Assembly: GCA_033065855.1 (NCBI GenBank)
Contig: JAVXUO010001155.1
Coordinates: 116,581 to 180,580 of the forward strand
DNA: 64,000 bases
Source: Escallonia rubra
Lineage: Eukaryota; Streptophyta; Magnoliopsida; Escalloniales; Escalloniaceae
Direction of reading: 5' to 3'
The notes beneath the pieces were generated by a model. It searched no databases. It was not told the origin of the DNA and worked only from the letters and a program-made list of their open reading frames with translations. Positions 47,930 through 56,346 of the stretch are shown piece after piece; the stretch's first letter is position 1, and every line of letters starts with the position of its first letter. Both the position numbers and the translations under genes were made by a program.

Positions 47930-48430
47930 GGCTCACAACCTTATAGCCATCGCCGTCTCAATCAAAAGGGGGGCTTCGGCCTCGTACCGGGATGGGCTCA
48001 CAACCTTATAGCCATCGCCGTCTCAATCAAAAGGGGGGCTTCGGCCCCATACCGGGATGGGCTCACAACCTTATAGCCATCGCCGTCTCAATCAAAAGGG
48101 GGGCTTCGGCCTCGTACCGGGATGGGCTCACAACCTTATAGCCATCGCCGTCTCAATCAAAAGGGGGGCTTCGGCCTCGTACCGGGATGGGCTCACAACC
48201 TTATAGCCATCGCCGTCTCAATCAAAAGGGGGGCTTCGGCCTCGTACCGGGATGGGCTCACAACCTTATAGCCATCGCCGTCTCAATCAAAAGGGGGGGG
48301 CTTCGGCCCCCATACCGGGATGGGCTCACAACCTTATAGCCATCGCCGTCTCAATCAAAAAGGGGGGGCTTCGGCCCCCATACCGGGATGGGCTCACAAC
48401 CTCATAGCCATCGCCGTCACAGTCACAAGG
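47930..48430 (+). repeat. Eight tandem ~65-bp units
   Basis: Each begins ACCGGGATGGGCTCACAACC and includes CATCGCCGTCTCAATCAAAA and GGGGGGCTTCGGCC. Unit starts are at about 47930, 47985, 48050, 48115, 48181, 48245, 48313 and 48381. They are directly repeated, without unique spacers, so this is not a CRISPR array. Confidence 0.92.
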
Positions 48431-48883
48431 GGCTCCGGTACGAGGACCCCTCGCCACGGACTTGGAGCGCTGAGCTGCGACCATGTCCACTCACGTTACC
48501 GTCGATCGTCGACATCACCTGGACAATGACCCCCGGGTCACTCCGGGACGGGAGCAGGTCCTCGGAGGGCATCGCGCCTAGTCCGCCTGGCAGTTGGCTA
48601 CAGGGGTAACCCTCACCGCTGTCAGGTTCTCCGCGCGTCTCTTGACGCACCTCATGGGATTCAGTAAGGGCTTGGATTGGTGGCTGGGGCAACGGGCTTA
48701 CTCTGATCATGCTACCGCGGTATGGTCAGTCTTCTCAGACAGGTAGAGCGACGCTGTTTGGGGCAAGCAACGCGAATTTAGGAACCGGCAGTCCAACGGA
48801 GAACCGGCATTTTGGGCCCCCTGGTGACGTGTCACTCCCAGGGAACGACATGTGGCACTTTATGACATAAGCACCCTGTTTCC

Positions 48884-48890
48884 TATAAAT
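48884..48890 (+). promoter_or_regulatory. TATA box of the Tat 5' LTR
   Basis: TATAAATA follows GC-rich U3 sequence and precedes an AT-rich leader about 350 bp before the LTR end. The identical context is kept in the 3' LTR, supporting its role as the pol II promoter for the genomic RNA. Confidence 0.75.
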
Positions 48891-49233
48891 AGTGAACTTT
48901 ACAACTCAAAAAATGACTTTTTGGCTCTTCTTACAAAAATCACTTTCTCACTCTAGAATTTGGGAGCTCTCGGATTCTAGTGAGAGAAACGTAACTTTGG
49001 ACCGTAACTTCGGACCGTAGCATTGGACCCTGACTTGGACTATCGACTGCCGGCCCTTTTCGTCTTAGCTTTGCCTTCGCAGCACTGCCATTCCTCACGG
49101 CCCGTCTGAGAAGCCTTGCCCTCAGCCCTTACTCCGTCTTTGCTGTCTCCCACTTTGCATATTTGGAAGCTGATACGGACTGCAGTCTTTGTGGCACCTC
49201 CACGTAAGTAAGAACCCACTTTCCTTGGCATCA

Positions 49234-49255
49234 TTTTGGCGACTCTGCTGGGGAG
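49234..49255 (+). other. Primer binding site
   Basis: TTTTGGCGACTCTGCTGGGG lies directly after the LTR end. This is where a host tRNA would prime minus-strand DNA synthesis, and the sequence form is typical of Tat/Ogre elements. The tRNA species was not checked. Confidence 0.8.
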
Positions 49256-49300
49256 GTGAGCATCGTACTGCAGTCTTTCTATCCTCCACACTTAATCTCC

Positions 49301-50674
49301 ATGACTAGACAACGAAGAGTTACGAGGGCTGCCAGCCGGGGCCTTATCCATGCCGTTCAAGAAGAGGACCACACAGGTGAACAGGAGGGGACCAGTGCTG
49401 TGCGTCCCCAAGACCAGCCGCAAACTACCGCACCTGACATACAAGTTGCAGTCAACGCGGCCATCCAACAGTTTTCGCCCGCTATAACCACTCTTATGAC
49501 AGCCGTGATGGAAATGCAAAAGTCCATACAGGCGATGGCCTCCCAACAAACCATTGCACCAGTCCAACCCCATGGACCTGAGTTGGCTCTTGACGTTGCT
49601 CAGGCCCCAATGTCGCGACCACCACCGCCTCAATCAACCAGACCATTGGCGGTAGGACTTGCGACATCTTCGCCTCATGCAGCTGCTGCACTACATCCCG
49701 TGATGCCATCACGCCGACCTCAAGCAGACCTTGGACCCGTGCTGCAACAGACCCACCCTGTCCTCGCACCTCGGCGCATGCCGGCGCGAAGCTCGTCTGA
49801 GACCCATGACTCCATTGAGATGGAACCTAACCCTTACTCAACCGAACAACATCAAACCAATGCCCAAGTAGTGGACATGTCTCGCCCAACCACCCATGCC
49901 CATATACAATTACCACCACAAGCCCCTATCATATATCAACCCTCCGTTGCACCTGTCCACCAAGTTGCTCCTTCTGGGGGCTCGGGAGCTCGCGGTATCC
50001 CAGCCAGTCACCACCCTTTAACCGTCCATGACGACCCGTCTCCCAACTATGTCACTCGCTCAGACTTGGAGACACTCATCCATCGCTTGTCACAAAACCC
50101 TACGCCTCATCCCTCTGCCCACCTGACAGGCCATGCCCCATATGTCAATGATATTGCCACCATACCCTATCCCCCGAAGTACAAACAACCAGCCTTTGTG
50201 CTCTTCAACGGACGCGAGGGCAACGCCCGTGAGCATTTGACAAGATTTGCAGGCTTATTGGAGCAGTATGGCCCGGGAGACAGCTTGAAGTTGAGGGAAT
50301 TCCATAAGTCCCTTACAGGCTTGGCCTACACTTGGTACCACCAGATCCCTGCGGGGACTGTCCACGCATGGAACGACATGGTCCAATTGTTCTTAGACAA
50401 GTTCCATTACGAGGCCGAACGTGTGAGTGTTGTTGATATTGCCGGCATTCGCCAGAACCAAGGGGAAGACTTGAATGAGTACGTGCACCGCTTTCATCTC
50501 AAATGCCTTGAGTGCACGGACTTCAGCAAGGACGAGACATTGGTTCCCATATGCATCAAAAACATGACTGATATCTACCGTGTGCATATCGAGAATCTAC
50601 AGTTGAGGTCATGGGGACACCTCAAGGAAACAGCCCGCCGTACTTACGAGACGGTCGGTCATGTCAAGCCATAG
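49301..50674 (+). CDS. gag: Gag polyprotein (capsid), Tat lineage
   Basis: The frame is open from 49256; MTRQRRVTRAASRG at 49301 is the better start because it follows the primer site and leader. After a Gln/Pro-rich N-terminal third comes the retrotransposon gag domain at about residues 290-440 (YPPKYKQPAFVLFNGREGNA, GLAYTWYHQIPAGTVHAWND, FHYEAERVSVVDIAGIRQNQ). Gag forms the particle. The ORF ends at TAG 50672-50674 (VKP stop). The same frame then stays open and supplies the rest of gag, including a zinc-binding-like YCPYHQALGHPLKNC near 50970, and the protease. The stop may be a readthrough site or a nonsense mutation. Confidence 0.88.
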   Translation: MTRQRRVTRAASRGLIHAVQEEDHTGEQEGTSAVRPQDQPQTTAPDIQVAVNAAIQQFSPAITTLMTAVMEMQKSIQAMASQQTIAPVQPHGPELALDVAQAPMSRPPPPQSTRPLAVGLATSSPHAAAALHPVMPSRRPQADLGPVLQQTHPVLAPRRMPARSSSETHDSIEMEPNPYSTEQHQTNAQVVDMSRPTTHAHIQLPPQAPIIYQPSVAPVHQVAPSGGSGARGIPASHHPLTVHDDPSPNYVTRSDLETLIHRLSQNPTPHPSAHLTGHAPYVNDIATIPYPPKYKQPAFVLFNGREGNAREHLTRFAGLLEQYGPGDSLKLREFHKSLTGLAYTWYHQIPAGTVHAWNDMVQLFLDKFHYEAERVSVVDIAGIRQNQGEDLNEYVHRFHLKCLECTDFSKDETLVPICIKNMTDIYRVHIENLQLRSWGHLKETARRTYETVGHVKP

Positions 50675-52132
50675 AGGCCTCGCCCGCAGAATGCGCTACT
50701 GGCCTCAGCTGACACATTCAACAACCAGCGCAACAGCAACAGCACCAGCAACAACAACGTCAGTAATCACACTGGTTTTAAGCGTCAGTTCCCGGATGGG
50801 GACCAACGCTCCGACAAGCGGCGACAGCAGGAGACTCCGCCCGCCTTTCCGTGTGATTTGAATACGGTAAAAGGGCTCCTGACAGAATGGGTTGCCAATG
50901 ATAACAACTTCAAGCTGCCACCTGTGAGGATCCCCATCACAGACGAAGAAAGAACCAGGCCTAACTACTGCCCTTACCACCAGGCCCTTGGACATCCCCT
51001 CAAGAACTGCAATGCATTGCGAGCCATCTTCGCAAGAAAGGTCGCGACGGGCGACCTACAGCTGCGGAAGCATCACGACGTGCGGAAGAACCCGTACCCA
51101 AATCATGGCAACAACAACCGCGAGCATCAGGTGCTCATGGTTACTACCGACCACGTCGAGCCGCACGTCCCCGAAGCTTCTACGGAAGTCTCCCCTATGG
51201 TCACAACTTGTGTACCTTCTACCCCCCAGCCAGCATCCTCAGCTGGACGAATGACGAAGATCAAAGATTTCTTTGATGAAATGGGGTTTTCACCCGCAGC
51301 GCGAACATATCTCTCGGACTGTTTGATCGAGGTCACTACCGGCCTCGGGCCCGAATGCTTCGCCGCCCAGGCCGAGCTCAAACACATCCCTTCCACCGCA
51401 TTCATTTTTTCGGGCGATGACTCACCGCCAATTGAGCATCATAACCGGCCGTTGTACCTTGAGTGCACTGTTAACGGCACCGGCTTTCGTCGCGCCTTGG
51501 TAGACGGCGGCGCCTCGATCAACATCATCCCCTTAATCACTTTGCAGCAGGCCGGTATACCGCCAAGGAGGATCATCCGTGACCCTGTCAAAATCACTGG
51601 CTTCGGGCAAGGCCACCAGTCCACCCTTGGCCACATCACTGTCGACCTCATGGTCGGAACTGTCCGTCGTGACACTACTTTTCACGTGATAGACAGTGAA
51701 TCTTCCTTCCACCTCCTGCTTGGGCGACCCTGGATTCATACCAACAAGGCTGTCCCCTCGACGTACCACCAGTGTGTGAAACTGGTGGCCGGTCCTACAG
51801 GACATGAGGTAGCGGTGACCATCCCCGCGACCAAGGCCCCTTTTGAATGTACCGAGTCTTACTTCGCCGAGGCCTCCTTCTTCACTGAGATTGCTGCTGA
51901 TGGTGAGAATGCTACTCACATTCATTCCACCAAACTACCGGGTTGGGACGAGCTGTGTGGGGACAAGCCCGCCAAGTCCAAAAGAGGGAATGGAAACAAG
52001 GCATCAACCTCGACGGTGCCATCTGTTGTCACGACCAATCCCTCGCCTTCATCCCCCAAGTCCAAGAAACACAAGGTTGAAACCACCTTCCAACGCGTCA
52101 TCAAAGATGGAAGGGTGATCTACCAATTATGA
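50675..52132 (+). CDS. pro: Gag C-terminus and aspartic protease
   Basis: This is in the same frame as gag and as the downstream pol, with no start codon needed if the TAG is read through. It holds the Cys/His motif YCPYHQALGHPLKNC, then the retroviral-type aspartic protease with its active-site motif LVDGGASINIIPLITLQQAG (51496-51555) and the late block FHLLLGRPWIHTNKAVPSTY. The protease cuts the polyprotein into capsid and enzymes. The DGGAS form of the active site is usual for Tat elements. The ORF ends at TGA 52130-52132. An open frame resumes at once and reaches the pol ATG at 52190. Confidence 0.85.
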   Translation, partial: RPRPQNALLASADTFNNQRNSNSTSNNNVSNHTGFKRQFPDGDQRSDKRRQQETPPAFPCDLNTVKGLLTEWVANDNNFKLPPVRIPITDEERTRPNYCPYHQALGHPLKNCNALRAIFARKVATGDLQLRKHHDVRKNPYPNHGNNNREHQVLMVTTDHVEPHVPEASTEVSPMVTTCVPSTPQPASSAGRMTKIKDFFDEMGFSPAARTYLSDCLIEVTTGLGPECFAAQAELKHIPSTAFIFSGDDSPPIEHHNRPLYLECTVNGTGFRRALVDGGASINIIPLITLQQAGIPPRRIIRDPVKITGFGQGHQSTLGHITVDLMVGTVRRDTTFHVIDSESSFHLLLGRPWIHTNKAVPSTYHQCVKLVAGPTGHEVAVTIPATKAPFECTESYFAEASFFTEIAADGENATHIHSTKLPGWDELCGDKPAKSKRGNGNKASTSTVPSVVTTNPSPSSPKSKKHKVETTFQRVIKDGRVIYQL

Positions 52133-52189
52133 CGGTGTTCGGGGGCTCCGGGGGGTTCGCCGCCTAACCCCCTCGACCCCGACCCACTA

Positions 52190-55100
52190 ATGGAAACAGA
52201 GTGGTGTTGTACGGCCGAGCATTGCTTGCCGGACCCTGAGCTCACACCAGGTGCTGCCCCGCCCTGCTATGAAGACGGCCCTCGACCGCAGGCCGAAGAT
52301 CTTGAAGAAATTAACCTGGCTGACCCGGACGAGGAACCTCGACTGACCTACATCGGCACGAAACTCGCCCCGGGACGAAGAGAAGGACTGATTACTCTCC
52401 TCCGCGAATATCGCGACGTATTGGCATGGAGTTACAACGAAATGCCTGGATTGGATCCTGCCTTGGTGACGCACCATCTCAACATTGCTAACGGGTTCAG
52501 CCCTGTTCGACAGCATCCGCGAACCTTCCGCCCCGAGCTCGAACTGAAGATCAAGCAAGAAATTGAACGACTTTTACAAGCTGGTTTCATTGAACCTATC
52601 ACTCATCCTATCTGGTTGGCTAATGTTGTTCCTGTGCAGAAGAAGAACGGCCAAGTCCGCATTTGTATTGATTTTCGGGATCTGAACAAGGCATGCCCCA
52701 AAGACGAGTTCCCGCTGCCCAACATCGACATGCTCACCGAGGCAGCTGCCGGACACGAAACCTTATCTTTCATGGATGGTTTCGCGGGCTACAACCAAAT
52801 CCGGATGAACCCCGACGATTGTGCCAAGACAGCCTTCCGTACCCCTATGGGTAACTTCTGTTGGAAAGTCATGCCCTTCGGCCTTAAGAACGCGGGTGCA
52901 ACATATCAAAGAGCAATGACAGCGATCTTCCATGACATGATACACCGCACAGTGGAAGACTACGTCGACGATCTTATCATCAAATCTAAAAAGGAAAGTG
53001 AACATCTCACGGACCTTCGGGCAGTCTTCGATCGTTGTCGACAATACAACATGCGGATGAATCCGTTGAAATGTGCCTTTGGAGTCTCCTCCGGCAAATT
53101 CCTCGGCTTTTTGGTCAGTCGACAGGGCATTGACATTGACCCTTCTAAGGCCGCCTCTATCCAAGAGATGCCCCCTCCCAAGAGCACCAAACAATTGAAG
53201 AGCTTCCTTGGCAAGATCTCTTACCTTCGCCGATTCATCCCTGCCTTGGCCGAACTCATCACGCCCTTCCAGCACTTGACGCGTAAGAGCGCACCGTGGA
53301 GTTGGCGTGCGCCCCAACAGCAAGCATTCGAACAGATCAAGGCGGTTCTCATGTCGCCGCAGACCATGGTCGTGCCACAACGAGGTATACCACTCTTGCT
53401 TTATTTGACCTCCACGCCCAGGTCCATAGGGGCATTGCTTGCCCAAGAGTTGGATGGGGTGGAGCGCCCGGTTTATTATCTCAGCCGATCAATCAGGGGC
53501 CCCGAAGCCAATTACTCTGAGCTCGAGAAACACTGCTTAGCCTTGGTCTACGCCTCGCAGAAATTCAGACACTACTTCTTGTCACACCAGATCACGCTTG
53601 TCACCAAGGCCGATCCATTACGGTACATGCTCACGCGCCCTGCCCTGTCTGGCCGGCTTACTCGTTGGTTGTTGTTATTGGCCGAGTTCGGCCTGTCCAT
53701 CAAAAACCCTACAGCTTTACGGAGTCAAGCACTCGCGGACCTCTTGGCCTTCTTCCCACGCCAACAATATGAACCGACCTCAGATCAATTGCCTGGGGAA
53801 GAGACGGCCCTGACCTCTGACATTGGTGAATTGTGGACGCTTGAGTTCGACGGCTCAGCCACTAGCAAAGGACCCCATGGAGCTCCCCTCCGGCAGGGGG
53901 GTGCCGGCATTGTCCTTCGAAATTCAGAGGGTGTTACCACATCCCTATCCTTCAAGCTTGCATTCCCGGTGTCTAACAATGAAGCTGAGTATGAGGCACT
54001 TGTCATCGGCCTCATGCTGGCTGCCAGTATGGGGGCTAAGGCATTGTGCGTAAAAGGGGACTCGAACTTGATCATGAAGCAGGCCGACGGGGAGTTCGCA
54101 GTCAAGGAGCCAGCCTTGGCGCCTTATCGTGCCTTGGTGCAATACTTGGAAGGAAGATTTGGCCATATCCAGTACGAACATCATAACAGGTGCCACAACC
54201 GACATGCAGACAGCTTGGCCACGATCGCGTCAAAGATGGAGGTTGATGGTGAGCAGCGAATGCTAACCATCATCAAGAGGACGGAACCGTGCACATCATT
54301 GAACCTAGTCCCGAAGGACATTACTACAGACGATTGGAGGCAACCAATTGTCGACCAACTTAAGGCGCCATCTCTTGCTACCGCATCTACCCTTGCAGAT
54401 TTCTTGATGTTGGGAGACGTCTTGTACAAGCGATGCCCCGGAGGCACTCTGGCCAGGTGCTTGGCACCGGAAGAAGCAAAGCACAAATTACAGTTCGGCC
54501 ATCAGAAGTGTTGTGGCCTCGACGGTCCCCCTTTATACCGTCGCCTCCAGCGTATGGGTCTCTATTGGCCATCCATGGCCAAGGATGCCTCAGACATACA
54601 AGGAGACTGCCCCGAGTGTTCGTACGCACCGGACAATACTGAAGCTCTTGTCATTAACGTCGAAGGTGACTGGCGCCAGCCTTTCATCCAGTACTTATCC
54701 CACGGGGTTCTACCGCCTGACCGCAGCTCGGCACGATCTATCAAGCGCAAGTCGGTCAAGTATTTTGTGACGGAAGGAGAGTTGTTCCGCAAGGGATTTT
54801 CGGGACGCACCCTGCGATGCCTGCAGGGTGCCCAGACAGTCGAGGTGATTAACGAAGTGCATAACGGTGATTGTGGTGAGCATCAAGGCTCTCAGAAGTT
54901 GTATGCAGAGTTGCTAAGGATGGGATACTACTGGCCAACTATGGAATCTGACGCGATCTCTCATGTCCGACACTGCCAACCCTGTCAGAGACACGCCGAC
55001 AGAATGCACACGCCGACGTCCGATCTCCGCATGATCTTAGCCCCTTGGCCATTTCACTCCTGGGCTCTCGACCTCATAGGCCCCATCCACCCAACATCAC

Positions 55101-55906
55101 GGGGTCACACTTGGATCATGGTTGCAACGGAACGTTTCACAAAGTGGGTCGAAGCCATACCTCTACGGCGAGCCACGGGAGGCGCCATCGCCAACTTCTT
55201 GCGCGAACACATCGTCTGTCGCTTTGGTATCCCCCGGTGTATCATATCCGACAACGGCACGCCATTCATCAACAGGGATGTCCGAGCTTTCATGGAAGGA
55301 TACAACATCAACCACGCTACATCCACTCCTTACTACCCACAAGGGAATGGTCAAGCCGAAGCTTCTAACAAAACTCTACTGCGGGTATTATCACGAATGG
55401 TCCATGATGTAAGTGGTTCATGGTCCGAGAAGTTAAGCCTCGCACTTTGGGCCTACAGAACCTCCAAGCATACAGCGACAAAGACCACACCCTTTTCCCT
55501 TGTCTACGGGGACGAGTGTGTCGTACCAGCCGAGATTACAGTCGCATCAGCCAGACTCTCCCTAAGCAGTGGGCTTGGAGAGGAAGAAACCAGAATGACC
55601 GCCCTTGAAGGACTTGATGAAAGGAGAGCCAATGCCTTGCGCCGTATGAAGAAATACCACGAACAACTCACCAAGGCATATGGAAAGACTGTGAAGCAAC
55701 GAACATTCGTCGAGGGCGACCTTGTTCTTCAAGCCGCCAAACATGTACGCGCCAACATGTCAGCCCCCAAGTTCACACCGAATTGGGAAGGACCACTTCA
55801 AGTGCATGAAGCCAGAGACAACGGCTCCTACCTCCTGCTCAACACGGAAGACGGACAAATCACGGCACCTATCAACGGTCGCTATTTGAAGAAGTTTTAT
55901 GCATGA
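52190..55906 (+). CDS. pol: Pol: reverse transcriptase, two RNase H domains, integrase
   Basis: A 1238-codon uninterrupted frame. RT occupies about residues 100-330, with VPVQKKNGQVRICIDFRDLN and the catalytic YVDD at 257-260. The following RNase H-like domain (about 385-500) has LLLYLTSTPRSIGALL where the usual first catalytic Asp is missing. A second, archaeal-type RNase H (about 547-675) has the needed EFDGSA, NNEAEYEAL, GDSNLI and HNRHADSLA motifs. This replacement is the Tat hallmark. Integrase has HNGDCGEHQG...CQPC (about 889-935) and DX35E: D960, D1021, E1057 (ALDLIGPI, ISDNGTPF, GQAEASNK). An extra degenerate zinc-binding module lies at about 764-812. With gag and protease in frame upstream, pol itself looks intact. 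Confidence 0.95.
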   Translation: METEWCCTAEHCLPDPELTPGAAPPCYEDGPRPQAEDLEEINLADPDEEPRLTYIGTKLAPGRREGLITLLREYRDVLAWSYNEMPGLDPALVTHHLNIANGFSPVRQHPRTFRPELELKIKQEIERLLQAGFIEPITHPIWLANVVPVQKKNGQVRICIDFRDLNKACPKDEFPLPNIDMLTEAAAGHETLSFMDGFAGYNQIRMNPDDCAKTAFRTPMGNFCWKVMPFGLKNAGATYQRAMTAIFHDMIHRTVEDYVDDLIIKSKKESEHLTDLRAVFDRCRQYNMRMNPLKCAFGVSSGKFLGFLVSRQGIDIDPSKAASIQEMPPPKSTKQLKSFLGKISYLRRFIPALAELITPFQHLTRKSAPWSWRAPQQQAFEQIKAVLMSPQTMVVPQRGIPLLLYLTSTPRSIGALLAQELDGVERPVYYLSRSIRGPEANYSELEKHCLALVYASQKFRHYFLSHQITLVTKADPLRYMLTRPALSGRLTRWLLLLAEFGLSIKNPTALRSQALADLLAFFPRQQYEPTSDQLPGEETALTSDIGELWTLEFDGSATSKGPHGAPLRQGGAGIVLRNSEGVTTSLSFKLAFPVSNNEAEYEALVIGLMLAASMGAKALCVKGDSNLIMKQADGEFAVKEPALAPYRALVQYLEGRFGHIQYEHHNRCHNRHADSLATIASKMEVDGEQRMLTIIKRTEPCTSLNLVPKDITTDDWRQPIVDQLKAPSLATASTLADFLMLGDVLYKRCPGGTLARCLAPEEAKHKLQFGHQKCCGLDGPPLYRRLQRMGLYWPSMAKDASDIQGDCPECSYAPDNTEALVINVEGDWRQPFIQYLSHGVLPPDRSSARSIKRKSVKYFVTEGELFRKGFSGRTLRCLQGAQTVEVINEVHNGDCGEHQGSQKLYAELLRMGYYWPTMESDAISHVRHCQPCQRHADRMHTPTSDLRMILAPWPFHSWALDLIGPIHPTSRGHTWIMVATERFTKWVEAIPLRRATGGAIANFLREHIVCRFGIPRCIISDNGTPFINRDVRAFMEGYNINHATSTPYYPQGNGQAEASNKTLLRVLSRMVHDVSGSWSEKLSLALWAYRTSKHTATKTTPFSLVYGDECVVPAEITVASARLSLSSGLGEEETRMTALEGLDERRANALRRMKKYHEQLTKAYGKTVKQRTFVEGDLVLQAAKHVRANMSAPKFTPNWEGPLQVHEARDNGSYLLLNTEDGQITAPINGRYLKKFYA

Positions 55907-56346
55907 CCAACAGCGGAGTGTTCCCCCAGCCCTACCCGCCCAAAGCTTAGAACATTTACACAACATTTTTTTGTATATGCACACATGTTCATGACTTGTA
56001 ACTTTTGTTGTTTATTACAAGTTCTTGCTTTCTTCATGTAATGGCATTTTGGCCCAAATACTATCAATGCAAAGATCATTCACTCGCCTCAACTACTGTA
56101 TGTAACGCACTCTTTCATTTACACATCGTTCACTAAGTCGCTTGCTATGGGCGGGGAAGGGGGAACCACAACGGGAGGACACCACATGCAAGACATACGA
56201 GCACATCAAAAGCTAAGCATCACCTCACAACAAACACAGGTACAAAATAACCATACAACTGCTATATCAGTATCAACAAAATGCATACAGGTCACAGGTT
56301 TGTAGGTCGCTACGGACCAATGACTACTAGCAAAATGAAAAGTACA
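55907..56346. other. Spacer where pol and the antisense gene converge
   Basis: The pol stop and the stop of the antisense PMD gene face each other across 440 bp. No ORF of note is present. Both transcripts probably end or overlap here, and overlap could produce double-stranded RNA. Confidence 0.5.

Larger units (their letters stand above)
46315..49233 (+). repeat. 5' LTR of the Tat element
   Basis: About 2.9 kb. U3 contains clusters of GGGTCGGCCTCGGCC, three 66-bp units (47632-47835) and eight ~65-bp units (47930-48430). A TATAAAT lies at 48884-48890. It is slightly longer than the 3' LTR because of two extra units in the second array. Confidence 0.92.

Noticed and set aside
47930-48430. Regular direct repeats resembling a CRISPR array
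   Set aside because: Units are contiguous with no unique spacers, lie in an LTR, and the genome is eukaryotic.
53296-55608. Many 60-230 codon ORFs overlapping pol
   Set aside because: They are shadows of the long pol frame in other frames.
52190-55906. Pol as an endogenous pararetrovirus
   Set aside because: It encodes integrase with a DX35E core and is flanked by LTRs and a PBS, so it is a Ty3/gypsy retrotransposon.
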